A stretch of DNA of 44,090 nt from an uncultured Endomicrobiia bacterium (GCA_905234925.1 CAJOJJ010000007.1:1-44090); one strand, 5' to 3'; shown: positions 1-9,329, counted from the first letter of the stretch. Numbers and translations are program-made. The notes: generated from the sequence alone by a model not told the origin.

Positions 1-1742
1 GAATAAAAAATGCCGATAAATATTGTGAAGAACTTACGAATGTTTTTAAAACGTCTGCACAGGAAGTTTCCGAAAATAAAAAAAATAAAGGTTATGTGGA
101 AATTTCACGCTGTGAATATTCCAATGCCGACAAAGATATCGTCGAAGATAAAATAAAAGAGTATCTTTATCAAAAAATAGAAGAACTTACAAAAAGATTT
201 TCCTACAAAGATATTACCATACTGTGCCGTGTAAATAAAGATGTTGAAAAAATAGGCAAATGGCTGCTTGAAAAAAATATAAACATAGAATCTTTTAAAA
301 CGTTGAATATTATAAATTCCGATATTGTAAAGGAACTTTTTTCAATACTTCAATTTTTGAATTTTCCAATGGATAATATATCTTTTGCGTCGTTTATAAC
401 AAGCGAAATATTTTTAAAAGAAACCAAATTGGATAAGCAGGAAATTTTAGATTTTTTATGCAAAAATTCTTTTGAAAGCAGAGGAAAAAATATTCTTTAC
501 ATAAAATTCAGAAAAACTTATCCCCAAATTTGGAAAGATTATGTCGAAGAATTTTTTAAATCTACGGGTTTTATTGCAGTGTATGAGCTGACCGTTGCCG
601 TAATTGCCAAGTTTAAAGTTTTGGAAAATTTCCCGAAAGACGGCAGTATAGTACTGAGATTTCTGGAGTTGATAAGCGATTTTGAAACCAAACAGCAGGG
701 ACTTCAGAATTTTATAGATTATTTTACCGATGATGAAGTAAATAAGAAAAATGAAAAATTTTTTATAAAAGTTCCGTCGGAAAATGCCGTAAAAATAATG
801 AGTATTCATAAAGCGAAAGGTCTTCAGTTTAATGTGGTAATAATGCCGTACTTTTCCATAGGCGGCATAAAAGCAGAAAGTCCTTTTCTTATAGAAAACG
901 ACGGTAAAATTTCTTTTGTCAAAATTGATCAGAAGCTGACGGATTATTCCGATAAGCTGAATGATATTTACTATAAAAAATATTTTAAGAGTCTATCCGA
1001 CGAGCTTAACATTTTATATGTTGCATCCACAAGGGCTGTTTACGAGTTTTACGGGCTTATAACTTCACAGTCCGATATTAAAGATGAAAAGAGAAGTTTT
1101 ATTGATGTTTTTATTCCGGAAGAAAAGCGAATTTTGGGAAATAAACAAATTTATGATATTATAAAAAATGAAGAAAAAAAATCGGAAGATATGCAAATAG
1201 TTGCTACGCAGCCTGATGATATTACGGAGTTGATATGCGACAGCGCCGTAGAAATTTACGGAGGAAAAAACAAAGATATTCTTCTTAAAGGGCTTATCGT
1301 ACATTATGCTTTATCTTTGATAGAGAGTTTTGATAAAAATTCCATTGAAGAAGTTACGGATAATGCGGTTAAAGAAACAAAACTTGTTTATCCCGATCAA
1401 GATGCTTTTGAATTAAAGAAAACTTTAAATAATTTGTTATCTAATAACGATATAGCTGAATTTTTTAATAAGGAAAATAAAATTTATAATGAGAAAGAAT
1501 TTGTTGACGGATACGGTAATACCGTAAGGCTGGATAAACTTGTTATAAAAGAAAATGAAATTGATATAGTTGACTACAAAACTTCAATATATGATAAAGA
1601 ATATATACAAAAACAGCTTGATAATTATCTCTCAGTTATAAAAGACATTTATCCTGACAAACCCGTAAAATGTTATGTAGTTGAAACCGAAAAAAATGCA
1701 GTCCATCCATTCGTTTTTTCACCGCATTACCCCTTAAGCTAA
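1..1742 (+). CDS. AddA/RecB-like helicase-nuclease, 3' part (5' end outside window)
   Basis: The frame is open from base 3 to the stop at 1740-1742 with no need for an internal start, so the gene enters from the left edge. Visible are superfamily 1 (UvrD-type) helicase motif V (SIHKAKGLQFNVVIMP, near base 800) and motif VI (LNILYVASTRA, near 1010). They are followed by a C-terminal RecB-type nuclease region with RLDKLVI and IDIVDYKTS (near 1530-1590), the PD-(D/E)XK signature. This order (helicase, then nuclease) is that of AddA/RecB enzymes that process double-strand DNA ends for recombination. The ATP-binding N-terminal half is not in view, so AddA versus another RecB-family protein cannot be settled. 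An A/T-rich hairpin begins inside its stop codon. Confidence 0.85.
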   Translation, partial: IKNADKYCEELTNVFKTSAQEVSENKKNKGYVEISRCEYSNADKDIVEDKIKEYLYQKIEELTKRFSYKDITILCRVNKDVEKIGKWLLEKNINIESFKTLNIINSDIVKELFSILQFLNFPMDNISFASFITSEIFLKETKLDKQEILDFLCKNSFESRGKNILYIKFRKTYPQIWKDYVEEFFKSTGFIAVYELTVAVIAKFKVLENFPKDGSIVLRFLELISDFETKQQGLQNFIDYFTDDEVNKKNEKFFIKVPSENAVKIMSIHKAKGLQFNVVIMPYFSIGGIKAESPFLIENDGKISFVKIDQKLTDYSDKLNDIYYKKYFKSLSDELNILYVASTRAVYEFYGLITSQSDIKDEKRSFIDVFIPEEKRILGNKQIYDIIKNEEKKSEDMQIVATQPDDITELICDSAVEIYGGKNKDILLKGLIVHYALSLIESFDKNSIEEVTDNAVKETKLVYPDQDAFELKKTLNNLLSNNDIAEFFNKENKIYNEKEFVDGYGNTVRLDKLVIKENEIDIVDYKTSIYDKEYIQKQLDNYLSVIKDIYPDKPVKCYVVETEKNAVHPFVFSPHYPLS

Positions 1743-1770
1743 AAAAAATTGCTCTTAAACAATTTTTTTT
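1741..1770 (+). terminator. Terminator-like A/T hairpin after the helicase-nuclease gene
   Basis: An 11-bp perfect stem (AAAAAAAATTG paired with CAATTTTTTTT) around an 8-nt loop starts at the last two bases of the stop codon. The T-rich right arm could act as the U-tract of an intrinsic terminator in the + direction. Its left arm could do the same on the other strand. The G+C content of the stem is low, so strength is uncertain. It overlaps the candidate ftsK promoter. Confidence 0.5.
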
Positions 1771-1777
1771 GTATAAT
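1749..1777 (+). promoter_or_regulatory. Candidate ftsK promoter (TTGCTC-17-TATAAT)
   Basis: A perfect -10 hexamer TATAAT (1772-1777) lies 17 bp after a weak -35 TTGCTC (1749-1754). The -10 ends only 9 bp before the ftsK ATG, so initiation 6-7 bp downstream would give a nearly leaderless mRNA. No Shine-Dalgarno is visible before that ATG, which fits. Confidence 0.5.
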
Positions 1778-1786
1778 AATCTGATT

Positions 1787-4117
1787 ATGGCAAATACGAA
1801 AAATAAAAATAAAATCAAAAAAGCAAAAAGCAAACAAAATAAAGAAGAAAATAAGGGTAAAAGAATTTTAATCGGTATTCTGTTTTGCGCTGCGGCTTTT
1901 TTTGTTGCATATTCTTTTATATCTGCAGACAATGCAGGTAAGGCAGGGCAGGCGGTATCTAATCTTTTACTTCAGATTTTCGGCACGGCAGCATATATGG
2001 TGCCGTTTATTTTGTTTTGGTTCGGAACGATTTATTGCGTAACATCAACGATATTAAGGAACAGAATTGATACGGTGCTTGCCTTAACTTCGGTTGCACT
2101 CGGTTCAATATTATGTTCCTTTATAAAAGACTCTTTTGATATACGGATTGCCGGAGGATGGATAGGGAACGTTTTTGCGAATTTATTTGATGATTTCTTC
2201 GGTAATTTTTCGATAGCTGCTGTATTTATTGCTTTGATATTTGTTTTATCGTATTTTTTCAGAATTTCGCTGTTGGGTTTGATAAAAAGTTTCATTAAGG
2301 GCATTATCGACGATATAAAACAGTGGTATGAATACAGAAAAACTCAAAAACAGGAAAAAGCCACAATAATAAACAACAGAAGTTTGAAAGAAGAGAAAAA
2401 AGTTAAGCAGGACGAAGAGCCTTTCGGTATCGGCGAAAAGCCGAGAATTATCGACAGTAAACAGGAAAAAGAAGAAGATAAAGATTTTGTTAAAGAACAA
2501 GTAAGACAAGCCCGAGAAAAAGAAGAGGAAAGGAAAAGACGGGAAGAGTTGCACTCAACAGAAGAAGAAAGAAATGATAGAAATGAACACAGTGAAGCTT
2601 CTGCGGAAGCTGAAGAAGCAGGAGAAATAAAAGAAATTTCTTCCAATCGGAATTTTGAAAAAATAGACACATCAGGTTTTAAATATGTTTTGCCTCCGGT
2701 TAGTCTTTTAAGAGACGGCGGATTAAATGATCAGCTTAATGAAGACGAATTACAGGACAGAGCCGAGAGACTAAAGAAAACATTGGAAGATTTTAGAATA
2801 AAAGCTGTGGTAAAGGATATTATCCCTGGTCCCGTTATTACAAGGTACGATATTATTCTTGCACCCGGCGTAAAAATTCAGTCGGTAATGAATATATCGG
2901 ATAATATTTCTTTGGCTATGAAATCGGCTGCAATAAGGATAGAACCTATCCCTGAAAAATCGGCAGTAGGCATAGAAATTCCAAATCCTAAAGCTTCTCT
3001 TGTAAGTTTGAAAGATATTCTTGATACCGAAGAATTTCATAATTCGAAGTCGTTATTGGCACTCGCTGTCGGAACTACTACAGACGGTAAGGGATATATT
3101 TCGGATCTTGCAAAAATGCCTCATTTGCTTATTGCAGGTTCGACAGGTTCTGGAAAAAGCGTCGGTGTTCACAATATAATTTTATCCATTTTGTTTAAAG
3201 CTCGTCCCGACGAAGTGAAGTTTATTCTTGTTGATCCGAAAAGAGTGGAAATGACGGCTTATAAAGATATTCCTCACTTGTATAATCCGTGCTGTATTGC
3301 CGAAGACGCCACAGTTATTACAAGAGCCAATGAAGCATCCGCAGCGCTGAAAAAGCTTGTAACCGTTATGGAGCAGAGATACGACAAATATGCAAGTGTA
3401 ATGGTAAGAAATATCGGTGAATATAATGCCAAAATGGCAGAACAGGGAAAAGAAAAAGATTATTTTATAGTTGTAATTATAGACGAGCTTGCCGATTTGA
3501 TGATGGTTGCTTCAAAAGAAATAGAAGATTCCATTCAAAGGCTTGCACAGATGGCAAGAGCCGTAGGGATACATTTGGTACTTGCTACGCAGAGACCGTC
3601 GATAAATGTTATTACCGGAACTATTAAAGCAAACTTCCCGGCAAGAATGTCGTTCCAAACCACATCTGCGATAGATTCTAAAGTTATTTTGGATTCGGTA
3701 GGAGCAGAAAATTTAATCGGAAAAGGAGATATGCTGCTTCTTCCTCCTTCGGAACCTCGCCCGGTACGTCTTCAGGGAGCATTTGTTTCCACAAAAGAAA
3801 TTGAACAAATAGTTAAATTTATTTCAGATCAGGATTTTCCCAAATATTATGAGCCGTTAGTCAATGAAGTAAGTCAGAATGCAGCTGCTACGGCTGCCGA
3901 TAAAGCGGAAAAGGATCTTATTCCTGCCTTGAGACTTGTTCTTGAAAGAAGAAGAGTTTCTCAGGATTTATTAAAGGCACAATTCGGCGGTTCGGCAAGA
4001 GCCACAAATATTTTAAGTGTTCTTGAAATGAGAGGCTTTATCCATAAACCTGAAGGAACGAACAGGTGGGAAATAAACTATAATTTAATTGAGGACTATT
4101 TAAGAATAAATGCGTAA
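1787..4117 (+). CDS. ftsK: DNA translocase FtsK/SpoIIIE
   Basis: FtsK pumps chromosomal DNA at the division septum and helps resolve chromosome dimers. The 776-residue product starts with a lysine-rich leader, then about four membrane segments (roughly residues 25-185), a long charged linker rich in E and K (about 190-300), and the motor. Walker A is GSTGSGKS (about residue 450) and Walker B IVVIIDELADL (about 560), followed by ATQRPSINVITGTIKANFP. A winged-helix gamma domain closes the protein (about 710-776: RRRVSQDLLKAQFGG, LEMRGFI). I chose ATG 1787 because the in-frame TTG at 1769 lies in the hairpin and -10 region. Its last 8 bases overlap lolA. XerD, its usual partner at dif, is encoded 4.3 kb downstream. 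Confidence 0.95.
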   Translation: MANTKNKNKIKKAKSKQNKEENKGKRILIGILFCAAAFFVAYSFISADNAGKAGQAVSNLLLQIFGTAAYMVPFILFWFGTIYCVTSTILRNRIDTVLALTSVALGSILCSFIKDSFDIRIAGGWIGNVFANLFDDFFGNFSIAAVFIALIFVLSYFFRISLLGLIKSFIKGIIDDIKQWYEYRKTQKQEKATIINNRSLKEEKKVKQDEEPFGIGEKPRIIDSKQEKEEDKDFVKEQVRQAREKEEERKRREELHSTEEERNDRNEHSEASAEAEEAGEIKEISSNRNFEKIDTSGFKYVLPPVSLLRDGGLNDQLNEDELQDRAERLKKTLEDFRIKAVVKDIIPGPVITRYDIILAPGVKIQSVMNISDNISLAMKSAAIRIEPIPEKSAVGIEIPNPKASLVSLKDILDTEEFHNSKSLLALAVGTTTDGKGYISDLAKMPHLLIAGSTGSGKSVGVHNIILSILFKARPDEVKFILVDPKRVEMTAYKDIPHLYNPCCIAEDATVITRANEASAALKKLVTVMEQRYDKYASVMVRNIGEYNAKMAEQGKEKDYFIVVIIDELADLMMVASKEIEDSIQRLAQMARAVGIHLVLATQRPSINVITGTIKANFPARMSFQTTSAIDSKVILDSVGAENLIGKGDMLLLPPSEPRPVRLQGAFVSTKEIEQIVKFISDQDFPKYYEPLVNEVSQNAAATAADKAEKDLIPALRLVLERRRVSQDLLKAQFGGSARATNILSVLEMRGFIHKPEGTNRWEINYNLIEDYLRINA

Positions 4118-4766
4118 AAATATTTTAATCTTTTTGACGGTATTGATAACGTTTTTTGTTTTTGCGGATTGCTCTTTTGGAGATGACAATATTGATATGA
4201 TATTGTCGAACATAGAAAAGAAAAATTCTTCCGTTAAAGATATGCAGGCAAATTATTCTCAAACCGTAACTTATTTTTCTACGAATGAGAAGACTAAAAC
4301 GGAAGGAATTTTTAAACATAAAAAGCAGGATTACATAAATTTGATTCAGCTTAGTCCCGAAAGACAATATGTTTATATCGACGGAAAAACTATAACCACT
4401 TATGTTCCTGCCAATAAGCAGGCAATAGTTGAAAAGTGGAAAAATGTCGTTGAAAATGATGTTATGCTGACTTCTGTTTTTAAGTTTTCCAAAAATTTTA
4501 AATTGTTAAAAAAAGATTATGATATAGAACTTCAAAATGAAACTAATGTCGACTATTCTTTTTTGATAATACCGAAAGACAAAAAAGAAAAATGGAGTAT
4601 GCGTATTACAATAAATAAAGCAAACAGTCTCGTTTCGGCGAGTTCTTTTAATAACGGTAATTTTAAAGTCGATATAGAAATAAAAAATTATAAAATAAAT
4701 AATAATTTTTCAAACGATGTTTTTAAATTTTCAGCGCCTAAAAATGTCGAAGTTATAGAATTATAA
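4110..4766 (+). CDS. lolA: LolA-like outer-membrane lipoprotein carrier
   Basis: LolA shuttles lipoproteins through the periplasm from the LolCDE exporter to the outer membrane. The 218-residue product has a hydrophobic signal peptide (about residues 3-20, ILIFLTVLITFFVFA) and a LolA-type beta-sheet body with the early motif MQANYSQTV and GIFKHKKQDYI. The Cys after FAD is not in a lipobox (Asp at -1), so it reads as a soluble periplasmic protein. The start overlaps the ftsK end by 8 bp, indicating translational coupling. LolA sequences diverge strongly; the fold-level call rests on length, signal peptide and motifs. Confidence 0.8.
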   Translation: MRKNILIFLTVLITFFVFADCSFGDDNIDMILSNIEKKNSSVKDMQANYSQTVTYFSTNEKTKTEGIFKHKKQDYINLIQLSPERQYVYIDGKTITTYVPANKQAIVEKWKNVVENDVMLTSVFKFSKNFKLLKKDYDIELQNETNVDYSFLIIPKDKKEKWSMRITINKANSLVSASSFNNGNFKVDIEIKNYKINNNFSNDVFKFSAPKNVEVIEL

Positions 4767-4782
4767 TATACAGAGGAAAAAT

Positions 4783-5619
4783 ATGAACGGTCCCGGAGCA
4801 ATTGTACAACATGAACGACTTTCAAAAAATTTAACATTGGATAGAGTTCACAAAGAAACAAAGATAAAAACGGAATATCTTGAAGCTATAGAGCATGATG
4901 ATGTTGCCGCTTTTCCTGCAGAACTTTATTACAAAAACTTTTTGAAAACTTATTCGAAATATTTACATCTTGATGCCGAAGAAATGATAAATATTTATGA
5001 ACAGGTAAAAATAGAAAAGTATCAGGAATATTTAAAACTTAACAAAAAAGACAGTTTAAACGAGAAAATACTTAAGTTCTATAAAAAATATAAGAGAACC
5101 ATAGCGGTAAGTTTAATATGTTTGGCAGTCTTGCTTGTTGTTTTTGTCATTGTAAAAATAGTCAATAATATAAATACTGCAATACCGGATGCCGATGAGA
5201 TTGACGGATATATGCAGAATATGGCAGTTTCTCAACAGACTTTTGAGTCCAACCTTGACGAGATGGAAGATGAAACTTTGCAGGAGGAAAATGTCTCTGA
5301 AGAATCTGTTTCTGCCGTTGAAGAACGTCGGCAGGAGCAGCCTAAGGCTGAGGTTGATTCAAAGGTGCAGCCCGTTGTGAAAGATATTACGTTGCAGATA
5401 AATGCTAAACATAATACTTGGATAAAACTGCAGTCGGATAACCGCACGTCTTTCGAAGGTATTTTGCAAAAAGGTCATCATTACACATCCAAAGCCAAAA
5501 ACAGATTTTCTTTAAAAGTTGGAGATACGGAGGGTGTAGAAGTTTATTTTAACGATAAATTTTTTGATGTTTCCGAGGGCGAAAGTAAAGTCAGAACGAT
5601 GGAGTTTAAAAGAGATTAA
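4783..5619 (+). CDS. RodZ-like HTH membrane protein
   Basis: The 278-residue protein has an N-terminal cytoplasmic helix-turn-helix (about residues 5-70, LTLDRVHKETKIKTEYLEAI, the HTH_25 type), a lysine-rich stretch, and one membrane helix (about 106-127). A low-complexity acidic linker follows, then a C-terminal beta domain (about 205-275) with the DUF4115 pattern WIKLQSDN...LQKG...KVGDTEGVEVYFN. This layout is that of RodZ, which connects MreB to the cell-wall elongation machinery. No mreB is in the window, so the cytoskeletal role is inferred from the family. A good AGAGG at 4772-4776 supports the ATG. It follows lolA by 16 bp and is 2 bp from rimO. Confidence 0.8.
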   Translation: MNGPGAIVQHERLSKNLTLDRVHKETKIKTEYLEAIEHDDVAAFPAELYYKNFLKTYSKYLHLDAEEMINIYEQVKIEKYQEYLKLNKKDSLNEKILKFYKKYKRTIAVSLICLAVLLVVFVIVKIVNNINTAIPDADEIDGYMQNMAVSQQTFESNLDEMEDETLQEENVSEESVSAVEERRQEQPKAEVDSKVQPVVKDITLQINAKHNTWIKLQSDNRTSFEGILQKGHHYTSKAKNRFSLKVGDTEGVEVYFNDKFFDVSEGESKVRTMEFKRD

Positions 5620-5621
5620 CT

Positions 5622-6941
5622 TTGAAAAAAAACAGAGTTTCCATTATTACTTTAGGCTGTTCCAAAAATACCGTGGAATCCGAGACGGTTGCAGGATTAT
5701 TTATAAAGAACGGCTTTGAAATTACGGATAATTTAAAAGAGACTGATAACATAATAATTCATACTTGTTCTTTTATACAGGATGCTCAGGAAGAATCGCA
5801 TAATCAGATAAATTATGCCGGAGAACTGAAAGAAAAAAATCCCGATTTGAAAATTTTTGTTTCCGGGTGTCTTTCGCAGCTTCTGCAGGATAAAATGATG
5901 GATAAATATCCGTTTATTGACGGTTACGTCGGTACGGGTAATTATTACGGCATTGTGGATTTGATTAAGAAAAAAAGATTTTTTGCAAATACGAGTTGTG
6001 CCGGAGGTGTGCAAAATTTTAAAACAAGAGTTTTATCCGGCACGTCGTCATCAACATATATTAAAATTTCGGAAGGCTGCACGCACAGATGCAGTTACTG
6101 TATTATACCGAAATTGAGAGGAAATCTTGTCAGCAGAACGATTAAGTCCGTTACCGACGAAGCAAAAGCTTTGGCTGCTGCAGGAATTCGAGAGCTTAAT
6201 ATTATAGCACAAGAAACTACGTCTTACGGGCTTGATATTTACGGAGAACTTTCTTTGGCAAAGCTTTTAAGAAAACTTTCCGAAATAAAAGACTTAAAAT
6301 GGATAAGGCTTTTATATGCGTATCCCTCGACGATAAACAAAGAACTTCTTGATACGATTTATGAAAATGAAAATATTTGCAATTATATTGATATTCCCAT
6401 ACAGCATATATCAAAAAATGTTTTAAAAAATATGAAACGTCCTTTGAATACAAGAAAAATTATTGAGTATATTAAAACAAAGTATCCTGAAATAATTTTA
6501 AGAACATCGTTGATAACGGGCTTTCCCGGTGAAACCGGGCATGATTTTAATGAGATGGTTTCGTTTGTTAAAGAAAATTATTTTGAGCATATAGGAATAT
6601 TCGGCTATTCGGATCAGGAACTTGCCCCGTCTTATAAAATGAAAAATAAAATTTCTCGGGAAGTTATTGAAAAACGAAAAGAAATTCTTGCCGAAGAACA
6701 GTTTAAGAACATTTTGAAAAATAATTCTTTAAAAATAGGAAAAACATTTGAAATACTTCCGGAATATGTTTACGGGAATAAAATTTTTGCAAGAGCATAT
6801 TTTCAGGCACCGGAGATAGATACCGCCGTCATTATAAATAAAAAAGAAAATATACGTCTTGGGAATTTTACAAAAGTTACGATTAAAGGTTATAAAAATT
6901 ACGATCTGTACGCGGAGCGTGCAACTCAGCTTCTCAGCTGA
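5622..6941 (+). CDS. rimO: Ribosomal protein S12 methylthiotransferase RimO
   Basis: RimO adds a methylthio group to an aspartate of ribosomal protein S12 using two iron-sulfur clusters. The 439-residue protein has the N-terminal MTTase domain (GCSKNTVESE, HTCSFIQDA, VSGCLSQL giving three cluster cysteines). The radical SAM motif CTHRCSYCIIPKLRG is near residue 152, and the C-terminal TRAM-like domain has its usual length. HTCSFI and SKN favour RimO over MiaB. It starts at TTG two bases after the preceding stop with only a weak upstream purine stretch, suggesting coupling. The last codons (ERATQLLS) run into intergenic repeat sequence: a micro-palindrome at 6910-6920 and CAGCTT words. Confidence 0.93.
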   Translation: MKKNRVSIITLGCSKNTVESETVAGLFIKNGFEITDNLKETDNIIIHTCSFIQDAQEESHNQINYAGELKEKNPDLKIFVSGCLSQLLQDKMMDKYPFIDGYVGTGNYYGIVDLIKKKRFFANTSCAGGVQNFKTRVLSGTSSSTYIKISEGCTHRCSYCIIPKLRGNLVSRTIKSVTDEAKALAAAGIRELNIIAQETTSYGLDIYGELSLAKLLRKLSEIKDLKWIRLLYAYPSTINKELLDTIYENENICNYIDIPIQHISKNVLKNMKRPLNTRKIIEYIKTKYPEIILRTSLITGFPGETGHDFNEMVSFVKENYFEHIGIFGYSDQELAPSYKMKNKISREVIEKRKEILAEEQFKNILKNNSLKIGKTFEILPEYVYGNKIFARAYFQAPEIDTAVIINKKENIRLGNFTKVTIKGYKNYDLYAERATQLLS

Positions 6942-6990
6942 GGACACAAAGTGTCCTACTCAGCTTATCAGCTTAGTATTGTACAATAAT
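6910..6990 (+). repeat. Repeat cluster at the rimO 3' end
   Basis: ACGC and GCGT around GGA (6910-6920) lie in the rimO coding end. AGGACAC and GTGTCCT around AAA (6941-6957) start on the last base of the stop codon. CAGCT words flank both sides (6927-6939, 6961-6973), giving a longer imperfect stem, and ATTGTACAAT (perfect 10-bp palindrome) follows. Confidence 0.75.
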
Positions 6991-6998
6991 TAAATTTT

Positions 6999-7028
6999 TT
7001 GACAATATAATTTTAATATAAGTAATAT
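6999..7028 (+). promoter_or_regulatory. Candidate pgsA promoter (TTGACA-18-TAATAT)
   Basis: A perfect -35 TTGACA (6999-7004) is followed after 18 bp by TAATAT (7023-7028), 4 of 6 matches to the -10 consensus. Initiation would fall near 7035, leaving a short leader with the GAGG at 7038-7041. Confidence 0.45.
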
Positions 7029-7050
7029 TTTGTTAATGAGGTTATATAAT

Positions 7051-7668
7051 ATGAATTTAGCAAACAAATTAACAATGCTTAGAGTTTTGTTGGTGCCGGT
7101 TTTTATAGTTCTTATGACGGTAGATACTTTTTGGACAAATTTATTTGCATTACTGGTTTTTATTGCGGCATCAATTACCGATTTTTTTGACGGTAAAATT
7201 GCAAGGAAACACAATATAGTTACTACGTTCGGTATATTTTTGGATCCTCTTGCAGATAAACTTCTTGTGGCTTCGGCATTTATTTCATTTATTTCAATTT
7301 ATATTTTAAATATTCCTGCATGGATGGTAATCTGTATAATTTCCAGAGAATTTATTATTACCGGTTTGCGTTCGATAGCAGCTTCCAAAAATGTTATTAT
7401 TCCTGCCAGTATATCGGGAAAAGTTAAGACTACTTCCCAAATGATAGCAATAATAACGATTCTTGTTATTTTGGTTGTAAATTCTTCTCTTATAAAATTT
7501 TATTCTCTTACACCGTATGATTTGGCTGACGGGACAAAAGTTCAGAAAATTTTCGGTTTAATTCTTTTAAAAGCACCTTTTTGGCTGATGATGATAACAA
7601 CAATTCTTACGCTTTATTCCGGAATCAGCTATATCTATAAACACAGAGATCTTTTCTCGGAAAAATAA
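7051..7668 (+). CDS. pgsA: CDP-diacylglycerol-glycerol-3-phosphate 3-phosphatidyltransferase
   Basis: PgsA makes phosphatidylglycerophosphate, the committed step to phosphatidylglycerol, in the inner membrane. The 205-residue product carries the CDP-alcohol phosphotransferase signature (DFFDGKIAR, then GIFLDPLAD), with about five membrane helices and a conserved ISREFIITGLR. I prefer ATG 7051 to the in-frame TTG 7030 or ATG 7036, because GAGG at 7038-7041 is 9 bp before it and it gives the family-typical start NLANKLTMLRVLL. It is followed after 4 bp by the hydrolase gene, so the two are probably one transcript. Confidence 0.92.
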   Translation: MNLANKLTMLRVLLVPVFIVLMTVDTFWTNLFALLVFIAASITDFFDGKIARKHNIVTTFGIFLDPLADKLLVASAFISFISIYILNIPAWMVICIISREFIITGLRSIAASKNVIIPASISGKVKTTSQMIAIITILVILVVNSSLIKFYSLTPYDLADGTKVQKIFGLILLKAPFWLMMITTILTLYSGISYIYKHRDLFSEK

Positions 7669-7672
7669 TAAA

Positions 7673-8305
7673 ATGATTAAATTTGATTCTATCGTATCGG
7701 GAGATTTTGCAGTCAATTGCTTTTTTGTTTATGATGATATTACAAAAAAGTCTGTTGTAATTGACCCGGGCTGTAGCGGCGGTAAAGTAATAAATAAAAT
7801 AGAAGAATTGAACTTGAAACCTGAACTTCTCATAAATACGCACGGACATTTTGATCATATTTTTTCAGATGATATAATAAGAAAAAAATTTAATATTCCT
7901 TTAGCAATACACTGCCAAGATTTAAATATGCTCGAGACTGCAGAGCTTAATTGTTCCGTAATGACGGGCGAACCTATAACGGTAAATAAACCCGAAATAA
8001 TTTTTGATAAAGATGAAAATAAAGAAACGTCTTTCTGCAAATATTCCGTTATTCATACTCCGGGACACAGTAAAGGTTCGGTCTGTATTTTAATTGATGA
8101 TATGCTTTTTGCCGGAGATACCGTTTTTTGCGGTTCAATAGGCAGAACCGATTTGTTCGGCGGTGATTATGACGAGATTATTTCTTCTCTGCATAAAATA
8201 AAAAAATTACCTAAAGAAACAAAGATTTTTCCCGGTCACGGTCCGTTTACGACAGTAAAGAATGAATTATTGTATAATTCATTCTTTAGAGGTATAGAGG
8301 GATAG
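7673..8305 (+). CDS. MBL-fold metallo-hydrolase (glyoxalase II-like)
   Basis: This is a 210-residue metallo-beta-lactamase-fold enzyme with the two-metal site motifs in order: THGHFDH (about residue 56), HTPGHSKGS (about 124), AGDTVF (about 143) and a late GHGP. Length and motif spacing match short glyoxalase II-like hydrolases, which cleave thioesters such as S-lactoylglutathione. The true substrate cannot be read from sequence, and persulfide dioxygenase or other thioesterase activity is possible. It starts 4 bp after pgsA. Confidence 0.85.
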   Translation: MIKFDSIVSGDFAVNCFFVYDDITKKSVVIDPGCSGGKVINKIEELNLKPELLINTHGHFDHIFSDDIIRKKFNIPLAIHCQDLNMLETAELNCSVMTGEPITVNKPEIIFDKDENKETSFCKYSVIHTPGHSKGSVCILIDDMLFAGDTVFCGSIGRTDLFGGDYDEIISSLHKIKKLPKETKIFPGHGPFTTVKNELLYNSFFRGIEG

Positions 8306-8459
8306 AGGTATGGATGTATGGAAACGGCCTTGACCGTCATTGCGAGGAGCAATGACGTTGCGACGAAGCAATCTTGCAGTTGCCGTTAATTATAAATTAT
8401 AAATTGTAAATTGTTGTTTCGTCGTTTTATTGTACATTGTACATTATACATTAATCAAA
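8306..8459 (+). repeat. Mosaic intergenic repeats before xerD
   Basis: In order: purine-rich words (GGTATAGAG, GGATAGAGG, GTATGGATG), and a GTCATT-type palindrome with arms CGTCATTGC and GCAATGACG around GAGGA (8335-8357) continued by CGACGAAGCAATCT. Then come a TTGCCGTT linker, AAATTAT/AAATTGT words (8389-8413), a TCGTCGTTTT linker, and GTACATT words (8431-8452). The last tract reaches the xerD start. Confidence 0.75.
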
Positions 8460-9329
8460 GTGGAATACTTGGATTCATTCATCAACTTCATATTAATCGA
8501 AAAAGGTCTTTCTAAAAATACGGCTTCTGCGTATAGAACAGACCTCAAAACGTATTTATCGTTTCTCGATAATAAAAAAGTTACTTATGATAAAATAACC
8601 CATAATGAAATTTCGGATTTTCTCTGGTATCTTAAAGATGATTTAAATTTCAAAGCAGCCAGTATTTACAGAATGGTGGAATCCATACGTCAGTTCTATA
8701 AATTTTTAATTTCGGAAGATTATATTAAGACAGATCCTACAATATATTTGGCTTCTCCCAAAACTCCCGTTATTTTACCTGATATGCTTTCGGTAGATGA
8801 AGTTACAAAGCTTTTGAATTCCGTTTCCGGTATAGATGATTTGTCCGTAAGAAACAGAGCTATGTTGGAACTTCTTTATGCGACAGGTTTAAGAGTTTCG
8901 GAACTTATAAGTATTAAATTGTCCGATATAAATATTGACGAATGTTATGTAAAAGTTTTCGGTAAAGGCAGCAAGGAAAGACTTGTTGTGTTCGGAAGCA
9001 AAGCGCAAAGTTACATAAAAAGATATTTAAGAATAAGGCCCGGAGCAAAATCCGATTTTTTATTTCTTACCCGTCTTAAAAAACCTATTTCAAGAATAGA
9101 ATTTTGGAGACAACTGAAACAGACGGCAATAAATGCAGGTATTACCAAAAAAATATCTCCTCATACGTTACGTCACTCTTTCGCAACTCATTTACTTACC
9201 GGCGGAGCGGACATCAGGGTTGTGCAGGAAATGCTCGGACACAGTTCAATTTCAACGACTCAAATTTATACACATATAAGCCAGGAACGGCTAAAGGAAC
9301 AGCATAGTAAATATCACCCTCGAGGATGA
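8460..9329 (+). CDS. xerD: Tyrosine recombinase XerC/XerD
   Basis: XerC/XerD recombinases resolve chromosome dimers at dif. From GTG 8460 the product has 289 residues: an N-terminal SAM-like core-binding domain (about 1-85) and a catalytic domain with all expected residues: Arg145 (ATGLRVSEL), Lys169 (GKGSKERL), His235 and Arg238 (HTLRH), His261 (GHSS) and nucleophile Tyr270 (TQIYTH). An in-frame TTG at 8430 would add residues encoded wholly by the GTACATT repeat, so I use GTG 8460, although no clear Shine-Dalgarno precedes it. The length and complete catalytic set suggest the housekeeping enzyme rather than a mobile integrase; D rather than C is by overall similarity only. Confidence 0.88.
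   Translation: MEYLDSFINFILIEKGLSKNTASAYRTDLKTYLSFLDNKKVTYDKITHNEISDFLWYLKDDLNFKAASIYRMVESIRQFYKFLISEDYIKTDPTIYLASPKTPVILPDMLSVDEVTKLLNSVSGIDDLSVRNRAMLELLYATGLRVSELISIKLSDINIDECYVKVFGKGSKERLVVFGSKAQSYIKRYLRIRPGAKSDFLFLTRLKKPISRIEFWRQLKQTAINAGITKKISPHTLRHSFATHLLTGGADIRVVQEMLGHSSISTTQIYTHISQERLKEQHSKYHPRG

Noticed and set aside
4762-4767. TATAAT between lolA and the rodZ-like gene as a promoter
   Set aside because: No -35-like hexamer at suitable spacing, and the genes are only 16 bp apart in a co-directional cluster.
8460-9329. Tyrosine recombinase as sign of an integrative element
   Set aside because: The size and complete catalytic set match housekeeping XerC/XerD, and there are no phage, transfer or attachment-site features nearby.
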